From: Flavobacterium anhuiense
Lineage (GTDB): Bacteria > Bacteroidota > Bacteroidia > Flavobacteriales > Flavobacteriaceae
NCBI RefSeq assembly: GCF_004151235.1
Contig: NZ_JUIV01000007.1
Coordinates: forward strand, 142,061-206,060
Length of the DNA stretch: 64,000 bases
Direction: 5' to 3'
Part shown: positions 1 to 8,829 of the stretch, in pieces
Numbering within the stretch: the stretch's first letter is position 1
Layout: each line of letters starts with the position of its first letter
Notes under the pieces: generated by a model
What the model saw: the letters and a program-made list of their open reading frames with translations, nothing else
Told to the model about the DNA's origin: nothing
Database searches by the model: none
Made by a program: the position numbers and the translations under genes

Positions 1-387
1 GACGTTTTTGTCAAAATATGGAAAAACATAGATTCTTATAACGAAAGCAAAGGACGATTTTACACGTGGATCCTTAATATCGCCCGAAATACGTCGATCG
101 ATAAACTTCGTTCTAAAGACTATAATAACAGCCAAAAAAACCTTTCATCAGATAATTTCGTAAATCTTTTAGATGAGAGTAATAAATTGAGTCATAAACT
201 TGATGCAATTGGAATTCAGGAATTTGTAAAAAAACTAAAACCAAAATGTATCGAAATAATCAATTTGTTGTTCTTTAAAGGGTATACCCAGCAAGAAGCT
301 TCAGAAGAATTGGCATTGCCACTGGGAACCATAAAAACTCAAAACAGAAACTGTATTAACGATTTACGTAATTATTTGAAAATATAA
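1..387 (+). CDS. ECF RNA polymerase sigma factor (5' end outside window)
   Basis: An open frame runs from base 1 to the TAA at 385-387 without a stop, so the start lies before the window. The first visible residues include YTWILNIARNTSIDKLR, which is the region 2.3/2.4 pattern of ECF sigma factors (-10 melting and recognition). The end holds a region 4 helix-turn-helix, with GYTQQEASEELALPLGTIKT as the recognition part. The stop overlaps the ATG of the next gene by one base (TAATG), so sigma factor and downstream anti-sigma factor are translationally coupled, the usual arrangement for this regulator type. Known for the family: the sigma factor is held at the membrane by its partner until an envelope signal releases it. 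The target genes cannot be read from this window. Confidence 0.93.
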   Translation, partial: DVFVKIWKNIDSYNESKGRFYTWILNIARNTSIDKLRSKDYNNSQKNLSSDNFVNLLDESNKLSHKLDAIGIQEFVKKLKPKCIEIINLLFFKGYTQQEASEELALPLGTIKTQNRNCINDLRNYLKI

Positions 388-1175
388 TGGAAGCACAAGA
401 ATATATAGAATCAGGAATTTTAGAGCTATACGTTTATGGCTTATTAAGTGAAAAAGAAAACCTAGAAATTGCCGAATTGGCAAAAAATAATCCTGAAGTG
501 GATCAAGAAATAATTTCTATTGAAAAGGCTGTTATTGCTCTTTCATCGAGCTTCTCTCCTTTCCATTCTGTAGAAAATTTCGAGAAAATTAAAGCCCGCC
601 TTGAACTTAAACACGGGAAAGTAGTTGAAATGAAACCAACTTCAAATTGGTCGCAATATGTAGGCTGGGCAGCTGCAGTATTATTACTACTTGGTTTAGG
701 ATATCAGACTTTAGAATTGACAAAAACTAAAGAAGCGATTTCTACTGTTGGGAATGAAAAGAACAAGATTCAAAGAGAATATGCCTTTTTAGATCAGCAA
801 AATAAGCAAACCGAGAAAAACTTAAGTATTGTTAGAGATATCAAGAATACGGGTGTAACTCTTGGAGGGCAAGCTGTTTCTCCAACTTCTTTTGCTAAAG
901 TTTACTGGAACAAACAGACTAAAACGACTTATATTGATGCTGCTGGATTGCCAACTCCTCCGAAAGGAATGGTTTATCAGGTTTGGTCTTTAAAACTAAG
1001 TCCTGTACTTACTCCAACAAGCATTGGTTTACTGGATAATTTTGAAGGCAACAAGCAAAAAATCTTTGCTGTAAATCAAACCGATTCAGCAGAGGCTTTC
1101 GGAATCACTCTCGAGCCAGCTGGCGGAAGTCTTACTCCAACAATGGAACAACTTTATACTTTAGGAAAAGTTTAA
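387..1175 (+). CDS. anti-sigma factor, RskA-like, single membrane segment
   Basis: 262 residues. The N-terminal ~85 residues (starting MEAQEYIESGILELYVYGLL) are cytoplasmic and acidic/helical, as in sigma-binding domains. One membrane helix follows at about 91-107 (VGWAAAVLLLLGLGY), then a coiled-coil stretch at about 110-150 (TKTKEAISTVGNEKNK and on). The C-terminal domain from about residue 155 contains AAGLPTPPKGMVYQVWSL and FGITLEPAGGSLTPT, the recognisable RskA C-terminal (anti-sigma-K) pattern. It overlaps the upstream sigma gene by one base and is closed by a strong hairpin terminator at 1201-1232. Role inferred: membrane-bound inhibitor of the sigma factor encoded just upstream. Confidence 0.88.
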   Translation: MEAQEYIESGILELYVYGLLSEKENLEIAELAKNNPEVDQEIISIEKAVIALSSSFSPFHSVENFEKIKARLELKHGKVVEMKPTSNWSQYVGWAAAVLLLLGLGYQTLELTKTKEAISTVGNEKNKIQREYAFLDQQNKQTEKNLSIVRDIKNTGVTLGGQAVSPTSFAKVYWNKQTKTTYIDAAGLPTPPKGMVYQVWSLKLSPVLTPTSIGLLDNFEGNKQKIFAVNQTDSAEAFGITLEPAGGSLTPTMEQLYTLGKV

Positions 1176-1200
1176 AATAAACTCAATTGTAAACTTTAAG

Positions 1201-1232
1201 CGCATATTAATTAATTTTAATATGCGTTTTTT
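1201..1232 (+). terminator. intrinsic terminator of the sigma/anti-sigma operon
   Basis: Perfect 10-bp stem CGCATATTAA (1201-1210) with TTAATATGCG (1217-1226), a 6-base loop and a run of six T (1227-1232). It lies 25 bases after the anti-sigma stop codon. Confidence 0.85.
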
Positions 1233-1253
1233 ATAATCCAAAATTAAATAATC

Positions 1254-1640
1254 ATGAACGGAACTCTACTACTAAGAATTGCTACTGCTATTATACTTCT
1301 TACACATTCTGTTTTTGGAATGTTTAACGGTGGAATCAATGATTTTGGAAATCTATACTTAAATCAGATTGGTTTTGCTCCTTTTGGTGTATTTCTCGCT
1401 TGGTCAATTAAGATTTCGCATATTATAGCAGCTATTTTATTACTGTCAAATAAATATATTATGCCAGCAGGTTTTATCACCATTTTTATTCTAATTATGG
1501 GGATCGTTTTGGTTCATTTCCAAGAAGGCTGGTTTGTTGTAGGCGGCGGAAGAAACGGTGTAGAATATAACTTTCTGCTAATAATCGTTTTATTAGCAAT
1601 TATGTATCCGAATGGAATTTCAAGAAAAAGTAATTCATAA
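1254..1640 (+). CDS. DoxX-like small membrane protein
   Basis: 128 residues with four predicted membrane helices (about 5-23, 45-64, 68-88, 104-121). The opening LLRIATAIILLTHSVFGMF and the loop EGWFVVGGGRNGVEYN resemble the DoxX/DoxD family, which often has such a short four-helix form and a conserved charged loop before the last helix. Start chosen at the ATG at 1254, the first in frame after the terminator at 1201-1232. The family has been linked to redox and quinone-related functions in some bacteria, but nothing here shows the substrate. It is separated by only 18 bases from the next gene, so the two may be co-transcribed. Confidence 0.8.
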   Translation: MNGTLLLRIATAIILLTHSVFGMFNGGINDFGNLYLNQIGFAPFGVFLAWSIKISHIIAAILLLSNKYIMPAGFITIFILIMGIVLVHFQEGWFVVGGGRNGVEYNFLLIIVLLAIMYPNGISRKSNS

Positions 1641-1658
1641 ATAAAATATTGAACTGAA

Positions 1659-2390
1659 ATGGAAATAATGTGCAAGAATTGCCATCAGATTTTTAAAGGT
1701 CATTATTGTAATAATTGTGGGCAGACAGCAGAAACACACAAAATCAATGCGCATTTTTTGTGGCACGATATTCAGCATGGTTTGTTGCATTTTGACAAAG
1801 GAATTTTATATTCTTTAAAACAATTATTTACTAGGCCTGGACATTCTATTCGCGAGTTTATTGAAGGAAAAAGAGTTCGTCATTTTAAGCCTTTGTCTTT
1901 AGTTGTACTTCTGGCAACACTGTACGGATTTATGTGTCATTATTTTGAAATTAATTTTTTCAAAAACTCATCGAGTGAATATTTAGATTACAATCATTTG
2001 AATGAATGGTTTGCCACTCATTTTTCTTGGGTCACAATCGCTACAATTCCTTTTTATACTATAGGAACTTATGCCGTTTTTAGAAATCAAGGATACAACT
2101 TTGTAGAGTTTTTTGTGCTCAATACATTTAAGGCGTCTCAAAGACTTTTTGTTCAAATTTTGATGTTTCCAGTTTTACTATATCTAAACAAAACAGATCA
2201 TATACAGCAATTTTCAAGCATAACTTATCCTATTGGCTTAATATTGATATTCTGGACCAATGTTCAATTTTTTAATAAAATGTCAAAAACAAAGGCTTTT
2301 CTATTATCTATTTTAAGTCACCTAATTTTCTTCCTTTCTTTTTTTACTTTCCTAACGATTGTGTTTTTATTAAGCGGAAAGTTCTCTTGA
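1659..2390 (+). CDS. DUF3667 family membrane protein with N-terminal zinc ribbon
   Basis: 243 residues. The N-terminus carries two Cys pairs (CKNC at 5-8 and CNNC at 17-20, followed by G), a zinc-ribbon knuckle. A conserved block follows with LLHFDKGILYSLKQLFTRPG and IREFIEGKRVRHFKPLS (about 47-83), the signature I associate with DUF3667 proteins of Bacteroidota. Four or five membrane helices fill the rest. ATG at 1659 is used; an in-frame ATG three codons later (MCKNC) is also possible. Function unknown. Closed by a bidirectional terminator shared with ccsBA. Confidence 0.8.
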   Translation: MEIMCKNCHQIFKGHYCNNCGQTAETHKINAHFLWHDIQHGLLHFDKGILYSLKQLFTRPGHSIREFIEGKRVRHFKPLSLVVLLATLYGFMCHYFEINFFKNSSSEYLDYNHLNEWFATHFSWVTIATIPFYTIGTYAVFRNQGYNFVEFFVLNTFKASQRLFVQILMFPVLLYLNKTDHIQQFSSITYPIGLILIFWTNVQFFNKMSKTKAFLLSILSHLIFFLSFFTFLTIVFLLSGKFS

Positions 2391-2410
2391 GAAACAAAAT
2401 TTTAAGCAAT

Positions 2411-2443
2411 AAAAAAGGGTTCAAAAATTTGAACCCTTTTTTT
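2411..2443. terminator. bidirectional terminator between DUF3667 gene and ccsBA
   Basis: AAAAAAGGGTTCAAA (2411-2425) pairs with TTTGAACCCTTTTTT (2428-2442). A-tract on one side and T-tract on the other let it serve both converging genes. Confidence 0.85.
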
Positions 2444-2459
2444 ACATCAATCAACTTAA

Positions 2460-5400
2460 TTATTTTTTTACTTTTTTCGTTTTATAGTATTTTCTATATT
2501 TTGGATAAGTAATAGCTCCAATTATAGAAATTGTAATTAAGCAATAATAAATCCAATTTAATGAATGCGCTTCACCGCTTGCGTAAGAGTGTAAACCTAC
2601 TAAGTGGAAATTCACACCATAATAGGTAAACAAAATAGATACAAAAGCATACATACTCATTAAGTTAAAGAACCACTTTCCTCTTAAAGCTGGAACAAAA
2701 CGAGCGTGAATTACAAACGCATAAACCATAATCGAGATTAAAGCCCAAGTTTCTTTTGGATCCCATCCCCAGTAGCGTCCCCAGCTTTCATTTGCCCATT
2801 GCCCTCCTAAGAAGTTTCCAATCGTCAACATGATAAGACCGATTGTTAAAGACATTTCGTTGATATAAGTGATTTCTTTAATATTTAGTTCCATTCTTGC
2901 TTTGTTTTTCTCAGTTGTAAACAAAATCAATAATAGCGATACGAAACCTAAAATCATTCCTAATGCAGTTGGACCATAACTACCCACAATAACAGCAACG
3001 TGAATCATTAACCAATATGAATTAAGAACTGGCTGTAAGTTTGCAATTTCTGGGTCAATCCAATTCAAGTATGCCGCCATCAAAATCATAGCAGTAACGA
3101 AAGCAGATGAAGCAACTGTCAATTTTGATTTTCTGTCAAAAGCCAATCCGAAGAACATCGTTGACCAAGATACATATACAATAGATTCGTAAGCATTACT
3201 CCAAGGAGCATGACCCGAAATATACCAGCGTCCTATTAATCCTAATGTATGAAGCACAAATAATAATCCAATAATAATATGGAATCCATTTATTGTAATA
3301 CGAAGCCATTTTTTCTCAAAGAAAATATTGACAATAATAAAAATGAACATAAAACTTGCAGCTGTAATATACCAATACGGTAATTTTTGAAAAACGTCGT
3401 ATTTGTTATAAGCAATCTCTGCATCAATCTTTTGCTCGCTTGGTCTTACTTTGGCTCCAAATTTCTTTTGAAAGCCATTAATGCTTTCTACTAAATTATC
3501 GGCTGTATCAAAATTTTTCTCAATAGAACCGTTATTTAAGGCGCTAAAATATAAAGGTAGAATTTGTTTCACATAAGTAGAATCCATGCCTTTAAATCCT
3601 GCATTATCACGTTCTAAGTAAGAAACCCATTTGTTTCCAGGATCATTTGGAACAGGAAATATTTTTAAAATACGTCCACTCAAAGCAGATTCCATTAAGT
3701 TTACCTTTTTGTCTGTTTCGACAAAATCTTTTTCAAAACTATTTGGATTTGCCGCTTTATAAGCAGCATCTAAATAAGGTGATAATTTATAATTTCCTTG
3801 TTCGTCAAAGAATTTTACAAACGGTGCGTATTTATCTTTTGAATCGATACCAATGATTTTACGAATACTGTCATTCTTTGTATTAATATAAATAATAGGA
3901 ACCTGAATCCAAACCTGAGCGTATTGCGTCATTGATAAAAACACCTGATCAGAATTCATTCCGTTGTAGGTATCATCATGGCTCACTTTACGAAGCAATT
4001 CAGATGAAAACGTATTGATAGGCTTCATTCTACCGCCAGCATCCTGAATAATCAGACGGCCGAATTTTGCAGCGTGAGCTTCTGGAGCTTTATAGATATT
4101 TAATAATGAATCAAGTTGTTTCTTACTTGGCGGTGCCGTAACATGATTCGCGTGATCGTTTGGATCTGCAGAATGTGCGTGATCATGAGTATGATCGTGT
4201 GAATGAACATGAGGCGTTTGCTGTGCAAAACCATTTAATCCGATCAATAAAACTAAAATCGTAATTAGTTTTTCTTTTTTCTTTTTAACAGCTTCAAGTT
4301 TACGTTTCAGATCACCAAAACGAGAATGCTTAGTAAACATAATAGCCATTAAGCCAATATATAATAGATAGTACCCAAAATATGTAATATTTGTTCCCCA
4401 GAAATCATGGTTTACAGATAAGACAGTTCCTTTTTCATCTGGATCAAATGAAGACTGGAAGAAACGGAATCCTTTATAATCTAGAACGTGGTTCATAAAA
4501 ATATCTGCATCAAAAGTTTCTGTAGAATCCTGAACAGTTACTTTACTTTTGTATGAAGAATAGCTTTTTTCTGTTCCAGGATATTTCTCAGCAATAAAGT
4601 CATTCAAACGAATTTTAAATGGCAAAACATAAGCTTTGCTTCCAAAAAATAAAGAATATTCGATATTGCCAATTTTAACTGTTTTAGCTTCTCCAACTTG
4701 TCCTTTGTTACCAAAAAGCATTACTTCTTTTTCTTGTCCTTCTGCTTTTACTTTTACAACCAAAGCATCTCTATGAGATTTTGCTTTAAAATCGTTATTA
4801 GATTCATAGTCTACTTTACCTTTCAATGGTGGTTCTGGAAATACAATTCTAATATCTCCAATGCTGTATAACGAACGCATCATTAAAGGCTGTACATTAT
4901 CTTTTGTAACTTTTCCTTTAAACTGATCTGCCATTCGCATAAATTCACCTTCAAAAGGAGTCTGAATAGTATACTCTTTTCCTGTTGTATTGATATTGAT
5001 TGCACCGTCTGTCTGCTTATTTAAGGCAAATAAAACGTTGTGAATATTCTGAACCTCACCTTCTTTAAGGTAATGTTCTTCACGTCCGCCAGCACCAGCT
5101 TCAACTAATTTAAGATATAAAGTTCCGTTTGGATCTGGTTTAACCACTTCTTTCGCTCCCATGATGTAGTTAGAATAGCTAACTTCAAAAGGAGTTTCAT
5201 CAAATTTTCCAGAAATGCTAAAATCGTTATTGGTTACAGGAGAAAGTATAAGGCTTTTTTCAAAAACTCTTCTTTTCATTTCGCCTTTATATTCACCGTC
5301 AGCAAAAATGGTTAGAAAAGTTTTATCTGAATAAACTTGGTTTTCTGCCGCGCCTTCGCGAATTGGCATCATTCCTTCATAACTGATATAACGAGTAATA

Positions 5401-5681
5401 AAAGCTCCTAAAAGGATAAAAATAAATGCAAGGTGCAATAATAGCGTAGCCCATTTTTCTTTTTTATGCAGTTGATATCTTTTGATGTTTCCGAAAAAAT
5501 TGATCATAAAGATGACCATAATTGCTTCAAACCACCATGTGTTGTAAATTAATATTCTGGCTGTGTCGGTATTGTATTTACTTTCGATAAAAGTTCCAAT
5601 ACCCATTGCAATTGCAAATGTTAAAAAAAGAACGGCCATTAAACGTGTAGAAAACAAAAAAGAGAATATTTTTTTATCCAT
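2460..5681 (-). CDS. ccsBA: fused cytochrome c biogenesis protein CcsB-CcsA (ResB-ResC type)
   Basis: 1073 residues, the size of fused system II cytochrome c synthetases, which carry haem across the inner membrane and attach it to CxxCH of apocytochromes. The N-terminal half is ResB/CcsB-like: helices within residues 1-110 and one near 430-455 enclose a large periplasmic part. The C-terminal third is CcsA-like, with many helices and the tryptophan-rich haem-handling motif WGRYWGWDPKETW near residues 965-980. At about 461-489 there is a lysine-rich stretch then a hydrophobic run ending GLNGFAQQ, which looks like an embedded signal peptide. A His/Asp-rich segment follows (about 490-514, starting HVHSHDHTHDHAH). 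The ATG at 5681 is the first of the open frame. A possible -7 element TACTTTTG lies at 5713-5720 on this strand. No other haem or cytochrome genes are adjacent. Confidence 0.93.
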   Translation of the reverse strand: MDKKIFSFLFSTRLMAVLFLTFAIAMGIGTFIESKYNTDTARILIYNTWWFEAIMVIFMINFFGNIKRYQLHKKEKWATLLLHLAFIFILLGAFITRYISYEGMMPIREGAAENQVYSDKTFLTIFADGEYKGEMKRRVFEKSLILSPVTNNDFSISGKFDETPFEVSYSNYIMGAKEVVKPDPNGTLYLKLVEAGAGGREEHYLKEGEVQNIHNVLFALNKQTDGAININTTGKEYTIQTPFEGEFMRMADQFKGKVTKDNVQPLMMRSLYSIGDIRIVFPEPPLKGKVDYESNNDFKAKSHRDALVVKVKAEGQEKEVMLFGNKGQVGEAKTVKIGNIEYSLFFGSKAYVLPFKIRLNDFIAEKYPGTEKSYSSYKSKVTVQDSTETFDADIFMNHVLDYKGFRFFQSSFDPDEKGTVLSVNHDFWGTNITYFGYYLLYIGLMAIMFTKHSRFGDLKRKLEAVKKKKEKLITILVLLIGLNGFAQQTPHVHSHDHTHDHAHSADPNDHANHVTAPPSKKQLDSLLNIYKAPEAHAAKFGRLIIQDAGGRMKPINTFSSELLRKVSHDDTYNGMNSDQVFLSMTQYAQVWIQVPIIYINTKNDSIRKIIGIDSKDKYAPFVKFFDEQGNYKLSPYLDAAYKAANPNSFEKDFVETDKKVNLMESALSGRILKIFPVPNDPGNKWVSYLERDNAGFKGMDSTYVKQILPLYFSALNNGSIEKNFDTADNLVESINGFQKKFGAKVRPSEQKIDAEIAYNKYDVFQKLPYWYITAASFMFIFIIVNIFFEKKWLRITINGFHIIIGLLFVLHTLGLIGRWYISGHAPWSNAYESIVYVSWSTMFFGLAFDRKSKLTVASSAFVTAMILMAAYLNWIDPEIANLQPVLNSYWLMIHVAVIVGSYGPTALGMILGFVSLLLILFTTEKNKARMELNIKEITYINEMSLTIGLIMLTIGNFLGGQWANESWGRYWGWDPKETWALISIMVYAFVIHARFVPALRGKWFFNLMSMYAFVSILFTYYGVNFHLVGLHSYASGEAHSLNWIYYCLITISIIGAITYPKYRKYYKTKKVKK

Positions 5682-5968
5682 TTCTTAGGGATTACATTGT
5701 ATAAAAGTGCGACAAAAGTACTTAAAAATGTTGATTAGCAGGCTTTGCCTTTTGTTAATAAAAACCAAAAATAAGGACTATTTTTTAAACGAATTGATAA
5801 TATAGAAAGTTTAAACTTACAAAATCAGTATGCGTTTTTTGATTCGTTCTTTTTATTCAAATTGTGTTAGAATTCTAACAAAAAACAAAAGGCAATAAAA
5901 ACTTCAAAAATGCATTATCAGTAACCAATAGACTCTTGATTAAAAAAAATAATACTAATTTTGCTTTC

Positions 5969-6730
5969 ATGATTCAGATAACAATAATCGGTTCCGGCAA
6001 CGTTGCGCAGCATTTGATAAAGGCTTTTTCTGCCAGCAAAATTGTTGAAATTAAACAGGTTTTTTCACGAAAGAAAGAAGCCTTACTTCATTTAATTGAT
6101 TCTGAAAAGATTGTAACTGATTTTGCAGCATTAGAACCTGCTGATTTACATATTATTTCAGTTTCTGATAATGCTATTACAGAAGTTTCAGACCAACTTC
6201 CGTTTAATAATCAACTTGTGGTTCATACATCTGGTACATCTTCAATTGAGCTTTTAAATCCTAAGAACCGACGCGGTGTTTTTTATCCGCTTCAGACATT
6301 TTCTAAAAATAAAGAAATCGATTATTCTGTAGTTCCCTTTTGCTTAGAAGGAGAAAACGCAGCCGATTTTAAACTTTTGGAAACCATTGCAAAAAGCGTT
6401 TCAACTGCAGTTTATTCTATCAGTTCAGAACAGCGTAAAGCACTTCACGTAGCAGCTGTTTTTGTAAGCAATTTTACGAATCATTTATACCAAATGGGGC
6501 AAGAAATCTGTGAAGAAAATCAAGTGCCTTTTGCTGTTTTAAGACCATTAATTCAAGAAACCGCTGATAAAATCAATACACTCGATCCTATTGACGCCCA
6601 AACTGGGCCAGCGATACGCCACGATTCAAATACCACAAATGCGCATCTGGCTTTTTTACAAGACGAAAACAAAAAAAATATCTATAAAATCCTAACACAA
6701 TCTATACAGCATAATGGCAAAAAGTTATAA
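5969..6730 (+). CDS. Rossmann-fold/DUF2520 protein (NADP-dependent dehydrogenase-like)
   Basis: 253 residues from the ATG at 5969. An upstream in-frame TTG at 5936 would add 11 residues, but the nucleotide-binding strand begins right after the ATG (IQITIIGSGNVAQHL), so I prefer the later start. The GSGNVA loop is the dinucleotide-binding turn of the F420/NADP oxidoreductase and P5C-reductase superfamily. The C-terminal half (QRKALHVAAVFVSNFTNHLY and the helix after it) matches DUF2520. The substrate is not known. It overlaps the next gene (HAD phosphatase) by 17 bases and heads a compact cluster running to about 9360. Confidence 0.85.
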   Translation: MIQITIIGSGNVAQHLIKAFSASKIVEIKQVFSRKKEALLHLIDSEKIVTDFAALEPADLHIISVSDNAITEVSDQLPFNNQLVVHTSGTSSIELLNPKNRRGVFYPLQTFSKNKEIDYSVVPFCLEGENAADFKLLETIAKSVSTAVYSISSEQRKALHVAAVFVSNFTNHLYQMGQEICEENQVPFAVLRPLIQETADKINTLDPIDAQTGPAIRHDSNTTNAHLAFLQDENKKNIYKILTQSIQHNGKKL

Positions 6731-7241
6731 AGAATTAATGAATGACATCACAACCTTTGTTTTTGATGTAGACGGCGTACTTACAGACAGTTCTGTTTTT
6801 GTGACCAATGAAGGCGAAATGTTAAGAACAATGAATATTCGTGATGGATTTGCAATGAAAGCGGCAATCGAAAGCGGTTATCATGTTTGCATTATTTCTG
6901 GAGGAAGCAATGAAGGCGTACGTATTCGTCTTCGCAACTTAGGTATCACAGATATTCATTTAGGAACTCCTGATAAAGTAAAAACTTTTACGGCATATAT
7001 AGAAACTCATAATATAAAACCTGAAAATGTATTATATATGGGAGACGATATTCCTGATTTTCATGTAATGAAATTAGTTGGACTTCCAACATGTCCGCAA
7101 GATGCAAGTCCAGAAATTAAAAAAATATGCCGATATATTTCGCACGTAAAAGGCGGACGCGGCGCTGCCAGAGATGTTATCGAGCAAGTAATGAAAGTGC
7201 AAGGAAAATGGATGGAATATTTTAACGGAAAGCACGATTAA
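6714..7241 (+). CDS. HAD-IIIA phosphatase, KdsC-like
   Basis: 175 residues. HAD motif I is FVFDVDGVLTDSSV (residues ~16-29, nucleophile Asp then Asp), motif II is IISGG, and motif IV is YMGDDIPDFHVM. This is the compact cap-less architecture of KdsC, which removes phosphate from Kdo 8-phosphate in lipopolysaccharide synthesis. No kdsA, kdsB or waaA is in this window, so the Kdo role is an inference from similarity; other small-molecule phosphates remain possible. It starts inside the end of the DUF2520 gene (17-base overlap), which suggests translational coupling. Confidence 0.88.
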   Translation: MAKSYKELMNDITTFVFDVDGVLTDSSVFVTNEGEMLRTMNIRDGFAMKAAIESGYHVCIISGGSNEGVRIRLRNLGITDIHLGTPDKVKTFTAYIETHNIKPENVLYMGDDIPDFHVMKLVGLPTCPQDASPEIKKICRYISHVKGGRGAARDVIEQVMKVQGKWMEYFNGKHD

Positions 7242-7275
7242 TTTAATTGTGAATTATAAATTGTTAATTAAAAAA

Positions 7276-7312
7276 CTTAACATCTTAGAATCTTAGCCCC
7301 TTAGAACCTTAA
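7276..7312 (+). repeat. 8-bp periodic CTTA repeat array
   Basis: CTTA recurs exactly every eight bases at 7276, 7284, 7292, 7300 and 7308 (units such as CTTAGAAT and CTTAGCCC). It ends three bases before the start codon of the prenyltransferase gene. The same octamer family occurs at 23654-23700 (opposite strand) and 23811-23838. Confidence 0.75.
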
Positions 7313-7315
7313 AAA

Positions 7316-8242
7316 ATGAAATTCCTCAAACTCATTCGTTACAAAAACCTTTTAATGCTTGCTTTTATGCAACTGCTTTTTCGTTATGCCTTTTTAAAAC
7401 AGCAGGAAATTCCGCTGGCTTTATCCGATTGGCAATACGGGCTACTCGTTTTAAGCACTGTTTTATTGGCTGCTGCAGGTTATGTTATCAATAACATTTA
7501 TGATGTAGGAACCGACAGCATTAACAAGCCAAATGATGTTGTTGTCGGAAAAGGAATTACAGAAACCGCAGCTTATAACATTTATATTGGTCTGAATATT
7601 TCGGGAGTTGCAATTGGTTTTATTCTGTCGAATATCATTATGAGGCCTACTTTTGCTTCGCTTTTTATTTTAATCGCGTCGCTGTTATATTTTTATGCAA
7701 CAACTCTTAAGCAAATCATGATTTTAGGCAATTTTGTCGTTGCGTTGCTTTTGGCTGTGAGTGTTTTGATTATAGGAGTTTTTGATCTTTTTCCTGCTAC
7801 TACAGCCGAAAATCAGGCGCAAATGGCAAGTTTATTTTCTATTTTAATTGATTATGCTTTATTTGCTTTTATGATCAATTTTATTCGAGAAATTGTAAAA
7901 GATATTGAAGATGTAAATGGTGACTACAATATGGGAATGAATACTCTGCCAGTTGCAATTGGAGTTAACCGAGCAGCAAAAATAGCTTTAGGTTTTGCGG
8001 TCATTGCATTTATTCTATCTGGTCTTTATTGCAATACTTATTTCATGCAAAACAAACTTTACATTACAGTATTTTATGCTTTTGCAACTGTTTTGGCGCC
8101 TTTGCTTTATTTTATTGTAAAAATATTTAGTGCCAAATCTCAGAAAGAATTTCATCATTTAAGCAGTATTTTAAAACTTATTTTGTTCTTCGGAATTTTA
8201 TCAATTCTAGTTATTGCTTTAAATATCAAATACAATGCTTAA
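7316..8242 (+). CDS. UbiA-family prenyltransferase (geranylgeranylglycerol-phosphate geranylgeranyltransferase-like)
   Basis: 308 residues and about eight to nine membrane helices. The first aspartate-rich motif NNIYDVGTDSINKPNDV (about 61-77) and the second, REIVKDIEDVNGDYNMG (about 198-214), are the Mg-diphosphate binding sites of UbiA enzymes. This membrane-bound class transfers a prenyl chain to an acceptor. In Bacteroidota the copy beside Maf is usually labelled geranylgeranylglycerol-phosphate geranylgeranyltransferase, an enzyme of archaeal ether lipid synthesis, but a menaquinone or other acceptor cannot be excluded from sequence. It overlaps maf by 8 bases. Confidence 0.88.
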   Translation: MKFLKLIRYKNLLMLAFMQLLFRYAFLKQQEIPLALSDWQYGLLVLSTVLLAAAGYVINNIYDVGTDSINKPNDVVVGKGITETAAYNIYIGLNISGVAIGFILSNIIMRPTFASLFILIASLLYFYATTLKQIMILGNFVVALLLAVSVLIIGVFDLFPATTAENQAQMASLFSILIDYALFAFMINFIREIVKDIEDVNGDYNMGMNTLPVAIGVNRAAKIALGFAVIAFILSGLYCNTYFMQNKLYITVFYAFATVLAPLLYFIVKIFSAKSQKEFHHLSSILKLILFFGILSILVIALNIKYNA

Positions 8243-8819
8243 AGAAAAATTAAAAAAATATAAAATTATTTTAGCTTCGGGTTCGCCTCGCAGACAACAG
8301 TTTTTTAAGGATTTAGATCTAGATTTCGAAATTCGCTTAAAAGATGTTGAAGAAATCTATCCGCCAGAATTAAAAGCTGCAGAAATCACAGATTATCTGG
8401 CTGAATTAAAAGCTAATGCATTTGAAGGTGAACTGGCAGCAAATGAAATTTTGGTTACAAGCGACACTATTGTTTGGCATCAGAACAAAGCTTTAGGAAA
8501 ACCAAAAAGCGCTGAAGAAGCTTTTGCTATGATAAAATCGATGTCAAATGCAACGCATGAAGTAATTACCTCGGTTTGTTTTAAAACCGCAGACTCCTCT
8601 ACTCTTTTGCACGATATTACTAAAGTAACTTTCAATGACTTGTCAGATGAAGCTATTTTGTATTATATCGAAAATTACAAACCTTACGATAAAGCTGGTG
8701 CATATGGCATACAAGAATGGTTTGGTTTTATGGCAGTTGCAAAAGTAGAAGGCTCTTATACCAATGTTATGGGACTTCCGACAGCCAAAGTTTATGAATT
8801 TTTGACTACATTAGTGTAA
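8235..8819 (+). CDS. maf: Maf family nucleoside triphosphate pyrophosphatase
   Basis: 194 residues, normal for Maf. The N-terminal motif LASGSPRRQQFF (about 14-25) is the family phosphate-binding signature. VTSDTIVW (about 74-81) holds the catalytic Asp, and YDKAGAYGIQEWFG (about 150-163) is the conserved C-terminal block. Maf proteins hydrolyse non-canonical nucleoside triphosphates (such as dTTP, UTP or modified bases) to monophosphates and have been tied to cell division arrest. It overlaps the prenyltransferase gene by 8 bases and is followed 10 bases later by the MscS-type gene. Confidence 0.93.
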   Translation: MLKEKLKKYKIILASGSPRRQQFFKDLDLDFEIRLKDVEEIYPPELKAAEITDYLAELKANAFEGELAANEILVTSDTIVWHQNKALGKPKSAEEAFAMIKSMSNATHEVITSVCFKTADSSTLLHDITKVTFNDLSDEAILYYIENYKPYDKAGAYGIQEWFGFMAVAKVEGSYTNVMGLPTAKVYEFLTTLV

Positions 8820-8829
8820 AAATCTATTT

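Noticed and set aside
6714..7241. Firm naming as kdsC
   Set aside because: The fold and motifs fit, but no Kdo pathway genes lie nearby, so the gene symbol was withheld.
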